A DNA stretch of 46,526 nt from JALRHH01 sp964590315 (lineage in GTDB: Bacteria > Patescibacteriota > Saccharimonadia > Saccharimonadales > JALRHH01): contig CAZPVS010000006.1 of NCBI GenBank assembly GCA_964590315.1, positions 1 to 46,526 on the forward strand, read 5' to 3'. This document shows, piece after piece, positions 22,542 to 30,181 of the stretch (positions are counted from its first letter, which is position 1; every line of letters begins with the position of its first letter). Both the position numbers and the translations under genes were made by a program. The notes under the pieces are model-generated. The model worked only from the letters and a program-made list of their open reading frames with translations. It did no database searches and was not told the DNA's origin.

Positions 22542-23613
22542 CACTTGGTCGCAAGCCTGGGTGACGTTCGATAACTAATGAGTTGTCCCGGAAGAGTGCT
22601 ACCGTGCGCATTGCTGCAAGATGCCCGAGCTGCTCGCCAGCGTGATAATCGGATAGCATATTCATAAATCGGCCGGAGACGCGTTCAACGATTTCTGTTT
22701 CTTGGCGTGTCGCTACTCCTTCGTGTACAGCTGCTATTGCTGTAAGTGTTGTACGGGGATCGTAGTGTCCCTCAGGAGAAAGATGCATCTTGCCCCTGAC
22801 CAGTAAGGCACGATAACGATTCCTGTCTCTGTTGCTTGCAACCGATTTAATTTCAACCGGAATCATACTCCTGATGTTTCCCCACTTCTGTCGGATAACA
22901 AGCAGGTCATGCGTCTGTTCGCTGTGATGATACCCGGTATCTGCACGCGCCATCGCCGGAATGGCAAACCATGTTTTTGACTGTAGTCGGTTCAATGATA
23001 AGAGTGCGTTGCATTCATAGCCAAATCCAACATGATCGCCCACAGCCTCCACATCACCCTGAGTAGCTGCCAACTTAAGCTGGATAACATTTGCCTGTGC
23101 TATGTTTAGGCAATCCTGAAAAGCTTGCGTACAGATACCGTCAGTCACGTTGCCCGCAACCACGCCTCTGAGTAGCGGCAGTACTGCTAAATCGAGGCCC
23201 ATTCGGTAAGGGGCCGTATGCTCGATCAAATGATTTCGATTACCATAATTAATCATTTGTTGCGTTCTCAGTGCTCGGGTCCAACTTTCCTGACTTTTAT
23301 CAAGGAGGCGCATTCTGTGGGCAGCCGACTGGTCAGTGCCAATAAGGGCGGCCTCAGCAGCGGCCCACCCTGCAACAGACAGATATCGGGGCATATCCTC
23401 ATGCTCTAGACTCCGCGCGATATCCACTAATTGGCTAATTGTGGCCTTTCCGACGAACACTTTGTGCATACGCATATAGTCCTCGTAAGCAGCATTTGGC
23501 TGGAAACGAAGGAAACTGTCTGGATCATTTACCTGGGGGTCATGTGAGAAATCAACATCAGGGTGCAGCAGCGGACCAGTGACGCGCTCAACTGGGCCCT
23601 GCTGTCGTTCCAT
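22534..23613 (-). CDS. Unknown protein with possible PD-(D/E)xK nuclease-like core
   Basis: About 359 residues from ATG 23613, which has GGGGA five nt upstream; an in-frame TTG at 23640 lies near the predicted transcript start and is rejected. No signal peptide or membrane helix. The first half is helical. Near the middle, GFGYECNAL ... HDLLVI - x11 - IPVEIKS gives E200, D236, E254 and K256 in the spacing and hydrophobic setting of PD-(D/E)xK phosphodiesterases. This is pattern-based only. It is flanked by another orphan upstream and by rpsF downstream, with its own promoter at 23654-23682. Confidence 0.7.
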   Translation of the reverse strand: MERQQGPVERVTGPLLHPDVDFSHDPQVNDPDSFLRFQPNAAYEDYMRMHKVFVGKATISQLVDIARSLEHEDMPRYLSVAGWAAAEAALIGTDQSAAHRMRLLDKSQESWTRALRTQQMINYGNRNHLIEHTAPYRMGLDLAVLPLLRGVVAGNVTDGICTQAFQDCLNIAQANVIQLKLAATQGDVEAVGDHVGFGYECNALLSLNRLQSKTWFAIPAMARADTGYHHSEQTHDLLVIRQKWGNIRSMIPVEIKSVASNRDRNRYRALLVRGKMHLSPEGHYDPRTTLTAIAAVHEGVATRQETEIVERVSGRFMNMLSDYHAGEQLGHLAAMRTVALFRDNSLVIERHPGLRPSVA

Positions 23614-23653
23614 ATCAGTCCCCAATAACCTTATAGTCAATCATCTTAAGCTT

Positions 23654-23682
23654 ATAGTACGAAGATTGGAGGGGTTTTACAA
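23654..23682 (-). promoter_or_regulatory. Promoter of the 359-aa orphan gene
   Basis: On the minus strand TTGTAA (23677-23682) and TACTAT (23654-23659) with 17-nt spacing, giving a leader of about 34 nt that includes the GGGGA ribosome binding site. Confidence 0.6.
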
Positions 23683-23701
23683 TACAATGATAACGCGTTT
23701 C

Positions 23702-24448
23702 TTACACCATCGGCTCATCGAGCGCGGCAATTGCCAAACTATCATCATCAGGGTTATACCGCCGATATGATTCATACAAATCAACCGCTACCGCCAAAGC
23801 AATCGCATGTCGTGCGGTACCATCTGTTACTGCTTGTTCTTCTACGGCTCCGCGGTGCCAATAGCGTTTGACGATATCCATACTGCCGTGGGTCACATTA
23901 ATGCGCACATACCCGTCACCATGATCTCCGCGCATTCGGCTTTCAATTGATGCTTTTTGGAGTAGTGCCTCAGTGGGGGTTGTTTGATAGTTCAAGAAGA
24001 CTTTTAGTTCTGGATACGGACGACCTGACTGCTCCAAGCTGGCGAGGGAAGCAGTCGTTTGCCCGGGTCTGTTTTCTCCCAGGGCTTTCGTGGTCCACTG
24101 CACACGTCGTGCCTCTCGGTGCACAAGTCCCTCGCACATCGCTAATATGAAATCAGTAGGATTGAGGACAATCTCTTGCTTCTGCTCTGGCGTCAACGGC
24201 ATGCCTCGATACAACGAAGCCGTGTCGCCATGCAGCACAAGCTTATCAATAATGTGTGTTCGTAACTTGAGCAGGCGTAGCGCTTCCTCGGCCTGCAAGT
24301 CAGCCGAGCTTTCAAGACGCTCAGCCAGCTCATCAGGGTGAAATGATAATTCGGCGGCCTGCGAATCAATATTTCTTACTACTGATTCAACCTGCGAGAG
24401 TTCGGTTTCATGAACCGACGGTTCATCTACAAGCACATTGAGGTTCAT
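23702..24448 (-). CDS. Unknown protein, soluble, 248 aa
   Basis: No family is recognised. The N-terminal half is acidic and helical (ELSFHPDELAERLESSADLQ). The middle region contains LYRGMPLTPEQKQEIVLNPT, and the last third has a strand-rich stretch GDGYVRINVTHGSMDIVKRY. There is no signal peptide or membrane helix. It starts with ATG 24448 and has no clear Shine-Dalgarno sequence; the upstream gap (24449-24618) is AT-rich and shows no gene. It is in line with the 359-aa orphan, 88 nt upstream of that gene's start. Confidence 0.65.
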   Translation of the reverse strand: MNLNVLVDEPSVHETELSQVESVVRNIDSQAAELSFHPDELAERLESSADLQAEEALRLLKLRTHIIDKLVLHGDTASLYRGMPLTPEQKQEIVLNPTDFILAMCEGLVHREARRVQWTTKALGENRPGQTTASLASLEQSGRPYPELKVFLNYQTTPTEALLQKASIESRMRGDHGDGYVRINVTHGSMDIVKRYWHRGAVEEQAVTDGTARHAIALAVAVDLYESYRRYNPDDDSLAIAALDEPMV

Positions 24449-24618
24449 AATATCTACGCTTTCTCATTTTTTGTTTTAGTGATAGATAGCCTCTATTATA
24501 TGCCTCTCTGTCAAACTCAGCTGCAAGTACCCTATAAACTAAGCTACAGATACAGACTTTTATATCATAAACAGTATAAGCAAGCGGCTTCTTTGTATAT
24601 GATTTTGAAATAGCACTA

Positions 24619-26859
24619 TTACTGGACGAGGAAGCGTTCGCGGGGCGAATCATTATCATCCGGGAAGTTCTCATCAAGTACCGCGTCAGGTCCATCCCCG
24701 CCACCAAACACTTCATCCAAACTACTCACAAGCACTTCTCGTGGCCGTGAACCGTCTGCCGGCCCCACAATACCCTGTTCTTCCATGCTTTCAATAAGTC
24801 GGGCTGCGCGACCATAGCCGATACGCAAACGCCGCTGTAATAAACTAGTACTCGCCTTTCGCGCCTCAATAACGGCCCGTACGGCATCGCGGAACACATC
24901 ATCCTCTGCGTCCGAACCGCCGTGTTCCATCACAACCCCGCCCTTACCGTTCAGCTGCACAGGCTGACTGATGATCTCCGGATCATACTGTGGTGGGCGC
25001 TGCATCCGAATAAAATCGGTGACCTTCATTGTCTCTTCAGTAGAAATAAACGAGCCCTGGACACGTCGCGGCTTCGGCATATCCGTTGTCAGGAATAACA
25101 TATCGCCCTTTCCGAGTAATTTTTCGGCCCCAATTTGGTCGATGATAGTCCGAGAATCAACCTGACTCGATACGGCAAAAGCAATACGTGCTGGCACGTT
25201 TGCTTTAATCAGCCCGGTTATTACATCTACAGAGGGCCGCTGGGTAGCAAGCACGAGGTGCAGACCAACCGCACGTGCCTTTTGTGCTATACGCACGATA
25301 AGTGCTTCTACGTCCCGTGCGGCCATCATCATCAAGTCAGCTAACTCATCGATGACGATGACGATATAGGGCATGCCTTCTTCTTTTTTAATAGCGTTGT
25401 ATTCCTCGATGTTTCGCGTCTTTGCCTCTGCAAGCGCACGGTATCTGCGCTCCATCTCGGCCACTGCCCACTTCAAGGCACTAATACATTTTTCCGGTTC
25501 GGAAATGACCGGTGTGAGCAGATGCGGAATGTCATTATATGGCGCAAGCTCGACGACTTTCGGGTCTACCATGATCAGTTTGAGGTCACTTGGGGAATTA
25601 TTGTAGAGCAAGCTTGTCAGTAGCGTGTTGATCATGACTGACTTACCGGATTTAGTCTGTCCGGCTATCAGCACGTGCGGCATATCGGCCAGGTCAGCGA
25701 CCACAGAGTGACCGTTGATATCCTTACCAACTGCAAAACTCAGCGCCCCTCGCTTATTTGCCCACTCTTTGGACTGCAGCAATGAACTAATACGCACAAT
25801 AGCCGCCTTTTTGTTCGGTACTTCAATACCGACGGCGCGCTTGCCGGGGATTGGCGCTTCCATACGGAGCGTATGTGCTGCAAGGTTAAGTGCCAGGTTA
25901 TTCTCGAGTGCCGTAATCTTGGTCAGTTTGACATTGGCGGGAGGCTTAAGGGTATATTGGGTGACCGTTGGACCCACGGTTGCGCCTTCCATGGCGACAT
26001 CAATGCCAAAGTTGGCAAAGGTTTCTTGAATCAGTGCGGCACTGGCATTCACGTCACCGGCGTCGGCTTTATCAATCTTTTGATCAAGTAAGTTGATGCT
26101 GGGAAATTGCCAGTCAGAGTCCGCACGTGTCACCAGTGCGGCATGGTTTTCTGCGGGAGTCAGTTTTTCGGATGAATTCCGTAAGGTACTGAGACGTGGA
26201 CGGGGCTTATCTTCAGCTTGATCATGGTGAACAGTCGGAACTCCTTCGTTGAGTTTAAAGGCATGGCTATCCTTGAGTGCTTGTACGTCCGTATCTTTTT
26301 CTTTAGGCTCTCGCTTCTGGAACATTGCCTTAAAGGGCGCCAACAACACCGTCAATGGCGTCCCCGTCGCAAGACAAATGCTCACCGCCAGCAAAATAAT
26401 AAGTACAATCGTCGAAAGGATGACGTCAAGCATGCCCAGAGATAACCCGCCAACCGAAGCTCCAACGGTACCACCTGCTCCTTCCGCGAATTCGCCGGTG
26501 GTCTCATTACGGTCTGCGGTAAGGACATGCAGAAGGCCGGCAAGTAACAGGAAGGAAAGCATAGTAAACGCACTTTTTACTTTAGGGAGTCGCTTTTCTT
26601 CATGGGACAATTTGAGAACGCCCAGATACAGAATGCCAATTGCAACAATAAATGCTGCACTTCCAAAAGCACTTGCGACGCCATCATAGAGCGCCTGCGG
26701 AAGCGGCCCTCCCGCATTAAAACCACCCACCATCAATAGGACAGCGGAAGTAATAAATAATATGCCCCACGTTACTGGCCAAAAATATGATGGCTCCTGC
26801 GCTTCAACCTTGCGTGAGCTTGGGGATTTCTTTTTTCTAGTTTGTTTTTTCTTCGCCAT
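24619..26859 (-). CDS. ftsK: DNA translocase FtsK/SpoIIIE
   Basis: 746 residues: basic N-terminus, four membrane helices (about 27-47, 62-83, 97-115 and 140-168), a short linker, the alpha/beta motor with Walker A GQTKSGKS (400-407) and Walker B VIVIDELADL, RVQGSFI, and a C-terminal winged-helix gamma domain (RIGYGRAARLIESMEEQGIV) of the type that reads KOPS. It pumps chromosome ends through the division septum. Linker and N-domain are short compared with E. coli FtsK. The extended -10 promoter lies only 11 nt from the ATG and no Shine-Dalgarno sequence is seen. Confidence 0.95.
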   Translation of the reverse strand: MAKKKQTRKKKSPSSRKVEAQEPSYFWPVTWGILFITSAVLLMVGGFNAGGPLPQALYDGVASAFGSAAFIVAIGILYLGVLKLSHEEKRLPKVKSAFTMLSFLLLAGLLHVLTADRNETTGEFAEGAGGTVGASVGGLSLGMLDVILSTIVLIILLAVSICLATGTPLTVLLAPFKAMFQKREPKEKDTDVQALKDSHAFKLNEGVPTVHHDQAEDKPRPRLSTLRNSSEKLTPAENHAALVTRADSDWQFPSINLLDQKIDKADAGDVNASAALIQETFANFGIDVAMEGATVGPTVTQYTLKPPANVKLTKITALENNLALNLAAHTLRMEAPIPGKRAVGIEVPNKKAAIVRISSLLQSKEWANKRGALSFAVGKDINGHSVVADLADMPHVLIAGQTKSGKSVMINTLLTSLLYNNSPSDLKLIMVDPKVVELAPYNDIPHLLTPVISEPEKCISALKWAVAEMERRYRALAEAKTRNIEEYNAIKKEEGMPYIVIVIDELADLMMMAARDVEALIVRIAQKARAVGLHLVLATQRPSVDVITGLIKANVPARIAFAVSSQVDSRTIIDQIGAEKLLGKGDMLFLTTDMPKPRRVQGSFISTEETMKVTDFIRMQRPPQYDPEIISQPVQLNGKGGVVMEHGGSDAEDDVFRDAVRAVIEARKASTSLLQRRLRIGYGRAARLIESMEEQGIVGPADGSRPREVLVSSLDEVFGGGDGPDAVLDENFPDDNDSPRERFLVQ

Positions 26860-26870
26860 AGTCGCTAATG

Positions 26871-26879
26871 ATTATATCA
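26871..26879 (-). promoter_or_regulatory. Extended -10 promoter of ftsK
   Basis: On the minus strand TGA-TATAAT lies 11 nt before the ftsK ATG, inside the intergenic space after the 99-aa gene. No -35 is evident. The predicted leader is about 4 nt. Confidence 0.5.
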
Positions 26880-26880
26880 A

Positions 26881-27180
26881 TTATTCTGTAGGATGGTACT
26901 TCTCAAATAAACTCTGTATGGTCAGCATGCCGGTGTGGAGCTCATCAAGCTCCTCTGCCTCACGAGCCGGAAGTTGTTTACCTTGTGCTCGCAGCTTACG
27001 ACTTCGATCATATAATTCCGTTTGTCGTTCTTGCATCCAATCAAACCCATTACGTAATTGTTCAGGGGTGGCCAAGTTCGCTATGAGAGTTTCTAGTGAA
27101 CCTGCAACCAGTTCGGGATCATGAGGGTAACCGTATTGTTCGGGAGAGTTTTGGGTCGGATCTTGATTTTCGTTCATCAT
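26881..27180 (-). CDS. Small acidic soluble protein (unknown)
   Basis: About 99 residues from ATG 27180 (MMNENQDPTQN...). A longer in-frame reading to 27231 would run through the promoter below and is rejected. It has a disordered Asn/Pro/Gln start, then helices LVAGSLETLIANLATPEQLR and a charged helical hairpin AREAEELDELHTGMLTIQSL. No family is recognised. A near-consensus promoter ends 7 nt before the ATG, so the mRNA should be leaderless. ftsK follows 21 nt downstream with its own -10. Confidence 0.65.
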   Translation of the reverse strand: MMNENQDPTQNSPEQYGYPHDPELVAGSLETLIANLATPEQLRNGFDWMQERQTELYDRSRKLRAQGKQLPAREAEELDELHTGMLTIQSLFEKYHPTE

Positions 27181-27187
27181 GTTGTAT

Positions 27188-27216
27188 ATTTTATCACGAA
27201 TAACCATAACCGTCAA
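27188..27216 (-). promoter_or_regulatory. Promoter giving a leaderless transcript of the 99-aa gene
   Basis: On the minus strand TTGACG (27211-27216), a 17-nt spacer, TAAAAT (27188-27193), then 7 nt to ATG 27180. Transcription would start at or next to the A of the ATG. Confidence 0.75.
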
Positions 27217-27238
27217 GGGTAATATGAGCAAAAGAAGA

Positions 27239-27256
27239 ACAACATCCGGCTGTTGT
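27239..27256 (-). terminator. Weak terminator-like hairpin after RNase J
   Basis: On the minus strand ACAACA-GCCGGA-TGTTGT followed by TCTTCTTTT, 9 nt after the RNase J stop. The stem is only 6 bp and the T-run is interrupted. Confidence 0.4.
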
Positions 27257-27264
27257 CACACCGC

Positions 27265-29349
27265 TTAGTCAGTTCGGGCGTCTTGGCCAAGTAATTTGGC
27301 GCGCATCTGCTCAAACCGTTGTTGTTGTTCTACGGCAATTTGTTCCGGAGTCTTCTCTGACTGGGTCTTCGTGCCATTGGATTGCTTCTTGTCACTACTA
27401 CCCTTTTGACTGCCGCCTCCGCCACCAATCACATTCACGACAGGAATCACTATCGGGGAGCGACCCGTCTGTTCAAACAAGAAATGGGTCACGTGATCCT
27501 TGAGCTCTGCCTTGAAACGATCGAGATCAACGCGCTTAAACCGTTGTTGGACGGCCCGCTTCAACTCAATACGGAAGCTATTCATGAGCTCCTCACTGTC
27601 ACGAATATATATGAACCCGCGCGTGATAATATCAGGGCTTGTCATGAGATTACCGGACTTTTTGTCAACAGTCAGGACAATCGCAACCAGACCCTCTTCG
27701 GCAAGCATGAGTCGATCTTTGATGACGACATTACTCACGATAGCACCGGTCTGATCCACCAACACGGTACCGTGCGGCACTTCTCCCACAATCTCCATGG
27801 TGTCAGGAGTAAATGCGATAACTTCTCCGTTTTCTGCGTTGACCGTATGCTTGCGGGGGATACCTTCTTGGACAGCGATTTCTATGTGTCGCTGCTTCAC
27901 ACGGTAAGCACCATAAATGGGTACAAAGAATTTTGGCTTAGTGAAATTAATCATATCGGCGTACTCATCTTGCGATGCATGACCGGACACGTGGAGTGGC
28001 CCAACGCCATCAATCTCGTGGTTACGGTGCTCAAATACATGCACACCCTTACGGACTAAACCGTCAACCATTGTTCCAATCAACGAATCATTCCCTGACT
28101 CAGGGATAGGTGAAGAGCTGAGAATAACTGTGTCTTGCTCTTTTAACTTAATGTGTCGATGATCACCCGTCGCCATACGCTGCAACGCAGAGCTTGGCTC
28201 ACCCTGACTACCGGTACAAACCACGACCACTTCGTGATCCTGCATCATTGGTACGTTTGCTATCGGCACAAAGGTACCTTTCGGTACGCGAACAAAGCCG
28301 TTCCGCACTGCCATCTCAAGCGTACTAATCATACTACGGCCATCCATGGCAACTTTCTTATTGTGGTGGACGGCGGCATTAATAATCATCTGGACACGGT
28401 TCATATTGGTGCTAAATAGACCGACAAATATGCGACCGGGTGCTTGATCCAAAATATCGATGAAGCTTTGTTCAATAGTGCTCTCACTGGGGGTACGACC
28501 AGGACGCTCTACGGTGGTACTCTCTGAAAAGAGTGCTAATACGCCTTCATTACCAAGCTCTTGCAGCCGTTCAACGTCAGTACGCTCATGGTCAAGTGGG
28601 TTCGGGTCAAGACGGAAGTCACCGGTGTTAATGATACGGCCAACGGGGGTATCCAATACGACAATAGTAGACCCGGGAATTGAGTGGGTGACCCGCACCA
28701 GCTCAACATAGAATGCACCGACTTTGAGTCGCTCATGGGTAGTTTCGTTCATGACGACGGTACGAAGCTCAAAGCCTTCCGGCATAGGCAGTCCAAAATT
28801 CTCGAAAATTTCTTCGACTCGGCCGATGGTGAACTTCGAGCCGTAAATAGGCGCCGGGAATCGTGGTACCACGTGCGGTAATGCCCCGATATGGTCCAGG
28901 TGTCCGTGTGTGATGATGTAGCCGCGGAGCTTGTGCTTAATGCTCTCAAGGTAAGTCATATCGGCTATGCCATAGTTAATGCCTGGCAGGTCAACCCCAA
29001 GGTCGTTGCCACAGTCAATAATGACCGCGTCATTCATATATTCGACAAGCATGGTGTTTTTGGACCCACCACCGTCCATACCGCCAAGTCCGATGACTTT
29101 CAGGCGAGGACTATCGTCAACGAAGTTTGCCCTTCCCCTGCCTTGGTCCTGCTGTTTGGCAGAGGCGTCCAGGTATTGGTTGGCGATGCGGTGCGCATCC
29201 TCTTGTGTCCTTCTTTGAGCACGAATGGCTGCGCCACGAGAAACTCGAGAGCCGCCAGCGGCATTTGCCGACTTGGCAGGAGCACTCGCTCGCGGTTGTT
29301 TTGGTTTGTTTCCGCGGTTCCCCGCAGGTTTTTTATCATTTGGTTGCAT
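27265..29349 (-). CDS. rnj: Ribonuclease J
   Basis: 694 residues. A disordered basic N-terminal extension (1-80) precedes the metallo-beta-lactamase/beta-CASP core: THGHLDHIGALPH (147-159, the metal-binding HxHxDH), then the beta-CASP region (PGSTIVVLDTPVGRIINTGD, GDHRHIKL) and LHVSGHASQDEYADM, and a C-terminal RNase J domain with a Gly-rich insert (IGGGGGSQKG) and a Gln/Lys tail. It has 5'-3' exo- and endonuclease activity in mRNA decay and rRNA maturation. The ATG has AAAGGGA four nt upstream. It lies near pnp, so both main RNA-decay nucleases are in one 5-kb region. Confidence 0.96.
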   Translation of the reverse strand: MQPNDKKPAGNRGNKPKQPRASAPAKSANAAGGSRVSRGAAIRAQRRTQEDAHRIANQYLDASAKQQDQGRGRANFVDDSPRLKVIGLGGMDGGGSKNTMLVEYMNDAVIIDCGNDLGVDLPGINYGIADMTYLESIKHKLRGYIITHGHLDHIGALPHVVPRFPAPIYGSKFTIGRVEEIFENFGLPMPEGFELRTVVMNETTHERLKVGAFYVELVRVTHSIPGSTIVVLDTPVGRIINTGDFRLDPNPLDHERTDVERLQELGNEGVLALFSESTTVERPGRTPSESTIEQSFIDILDQAPGRIFVGLFSTNMNRVQMIINAAVHHNKKVAMDGRSMISTLEMAVRNGFVRVPKGTFVPIANVPMMQDHEVVVVCTGSQGEPSSALQRMATGDHRHIKLKEQDTVILSSSPIPESGNDSLIGTMVDGLVRKGVHVFEHRNHEIDGVGPLHVSGHASQDEYADMINFTKPKFFVPIYGAYRVKQRHIEIAVQEGIPRKHTVNAENGEVIAFTPDTMEIVGEVPHGTVLVDQTGAIVSNVVIKDRLMLAEEGLVAIVLTVDKKSGNLMTSPDIITRGFIYIRDSEELMNSFRIELKRAVQQRFKRVDLDRFKAELKDHVTHFLFEQTGRSPIVIPVVNVIGGGGGSQKGSSDKKQSNGTKTQSEKTPEQIAVEQQQRFEQMRAKLLGQDARTD

Positions 29350-29372
29350 GTGTTCCCTTTCTATATAGATGG

Positions 29373-29981
29373 TTAGGAATTATGTTGTTTCATTTCTTTA
29401 ATAATGGTGGGTAAACGGGCGAAATCATCAAGCAATGTTTGCCTGAGACCTCCGTTGTACAGCGCAGCTGCCGGGTGGAACAATGGTACGACAATGAGCG
29501 GTACCGATGCACTATCCGTATGGAAGCGAGCGTGCAGCCGAACTGCATGACCGTGTACCTGGCTGATGGTGGCATCTGGCAGGAAATACTCCATACTGTG
29601 CCGACCAAGTGTTACCACAATAGTCGGTTTAATGACCTCCAGCTGTCTGATTAAATAGGGCCAAAAGGCCTGCTTTTCAGCGGGGAGCGGGTCACGATTG
29701 TCTGGGGGACGGTATTTCACGATATTTGTGATGTACACATCCGAACGATCCATGCTCACCGTTGACAGCATCTCATTCAGAAACTTCCCTGCTGCACCGA
29801 CAAAAGGTAGGCCTTGCTCGTCCTCGTTCTTGCCGGGGGCTTCCCCGATAAAAACAATATCCGCATCAGGATTACCATCACCCATAACAAGGTGCTTGGC
29901 CTGTTTGGCCAAATCTGGACAGATATTATCAGCTATAATATCTGCCCTAATCTGGTCAAGAAGCTGTTCTTTATGCTGCAT
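29373..29981 (-). CDS. Family-4-type uracil-DNA glycosylase lacking Fe-S cysteines
   Basis: 202 residues. Motif A GEAPGKNEDEQGLPFVGAAG (46-65), the KYRPPDNRDPLP block and motif B PLFHPAAAL place it in the family 4 UDGs, which remove uracil from DNA. Those enzymes bind a [4Fe-4S] cluster through four cysteines. Here only Cys21 remains, and it is the sole Cys of the protein; the other positions are Asp18, Tyr90 (normally K-C-RPP) and Phe106 (normally A-C-xPYL). The fold core is otherwise complete, so a cluster-free enzyme is likely. Its start overlaps the small membrane protein gene by 11 nt and it lies 23 nt upstream of RNase J. Confidence 0.88.
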   Translation of the reverse strand: MQHKEQLLDQIRADIIADNICPDLAKQAKHLVMGDGNPDADIVFIGEAPGKNEDEQGLPFVGAAGKFLNEMLSTVSMDRSDVYITNIVKYRPPDNRDPLPAEKQAFWPYLIRQLEVIKPTIVVTLGRHSMEYFLPDATISQVHGHAVRLHARFHTDSASVPLIVVPLFHPAAALYNGGLRQTLLDDFARLPTIIKEMKQHNS

Positions 29982-30174
29982 TATGGCGAGTGAAAGCCTG
30001 TATGGTATGTTTTACAGATAGTATAAAGAATAGAATTGCTGCAAAATACACGCTCAGTCGTCCGGAATCAATAGCCCAAGACGCCAAAGCATACACCAAA
30101 ATGTATCCACCTATCGCTGCCACTGCGTGTTTCCAGGGTTTATCAAATATCTGGTGAGTCTTTTGCATCTTCAC
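29971..30174 (-). CDS. Small two-helix membrane protein (unknown)
   Basis: 67 residues (65 if started at Met3): a charged N-terminus, two membrane helices (about 16-35, AVAAIGGYILVYALASWAID, and about 40-57, LSVYFAAILFFILSVKH) and a short polar tail. No family is recognised. It sits 7 nt after the pnp stop and overlaps the UDG start, so it appears to be part of the pnp - UDG - RNase J transcript. Confidence 0.65.
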   Translation of the reverse strand: MKMQKTHQIFDKPWKHAVAAIGGYILVYALASWAIDSGRLSVYFAAILFFILSVKHTIQAFTRHNAA

Positions 30175-30181
30175 TTCTCCT

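Noticed and set aside
27382..28059. 225-codon plus-strand frame opposite RNase J
   Set aside because: Antisense shadow of the conserved RNase J core.
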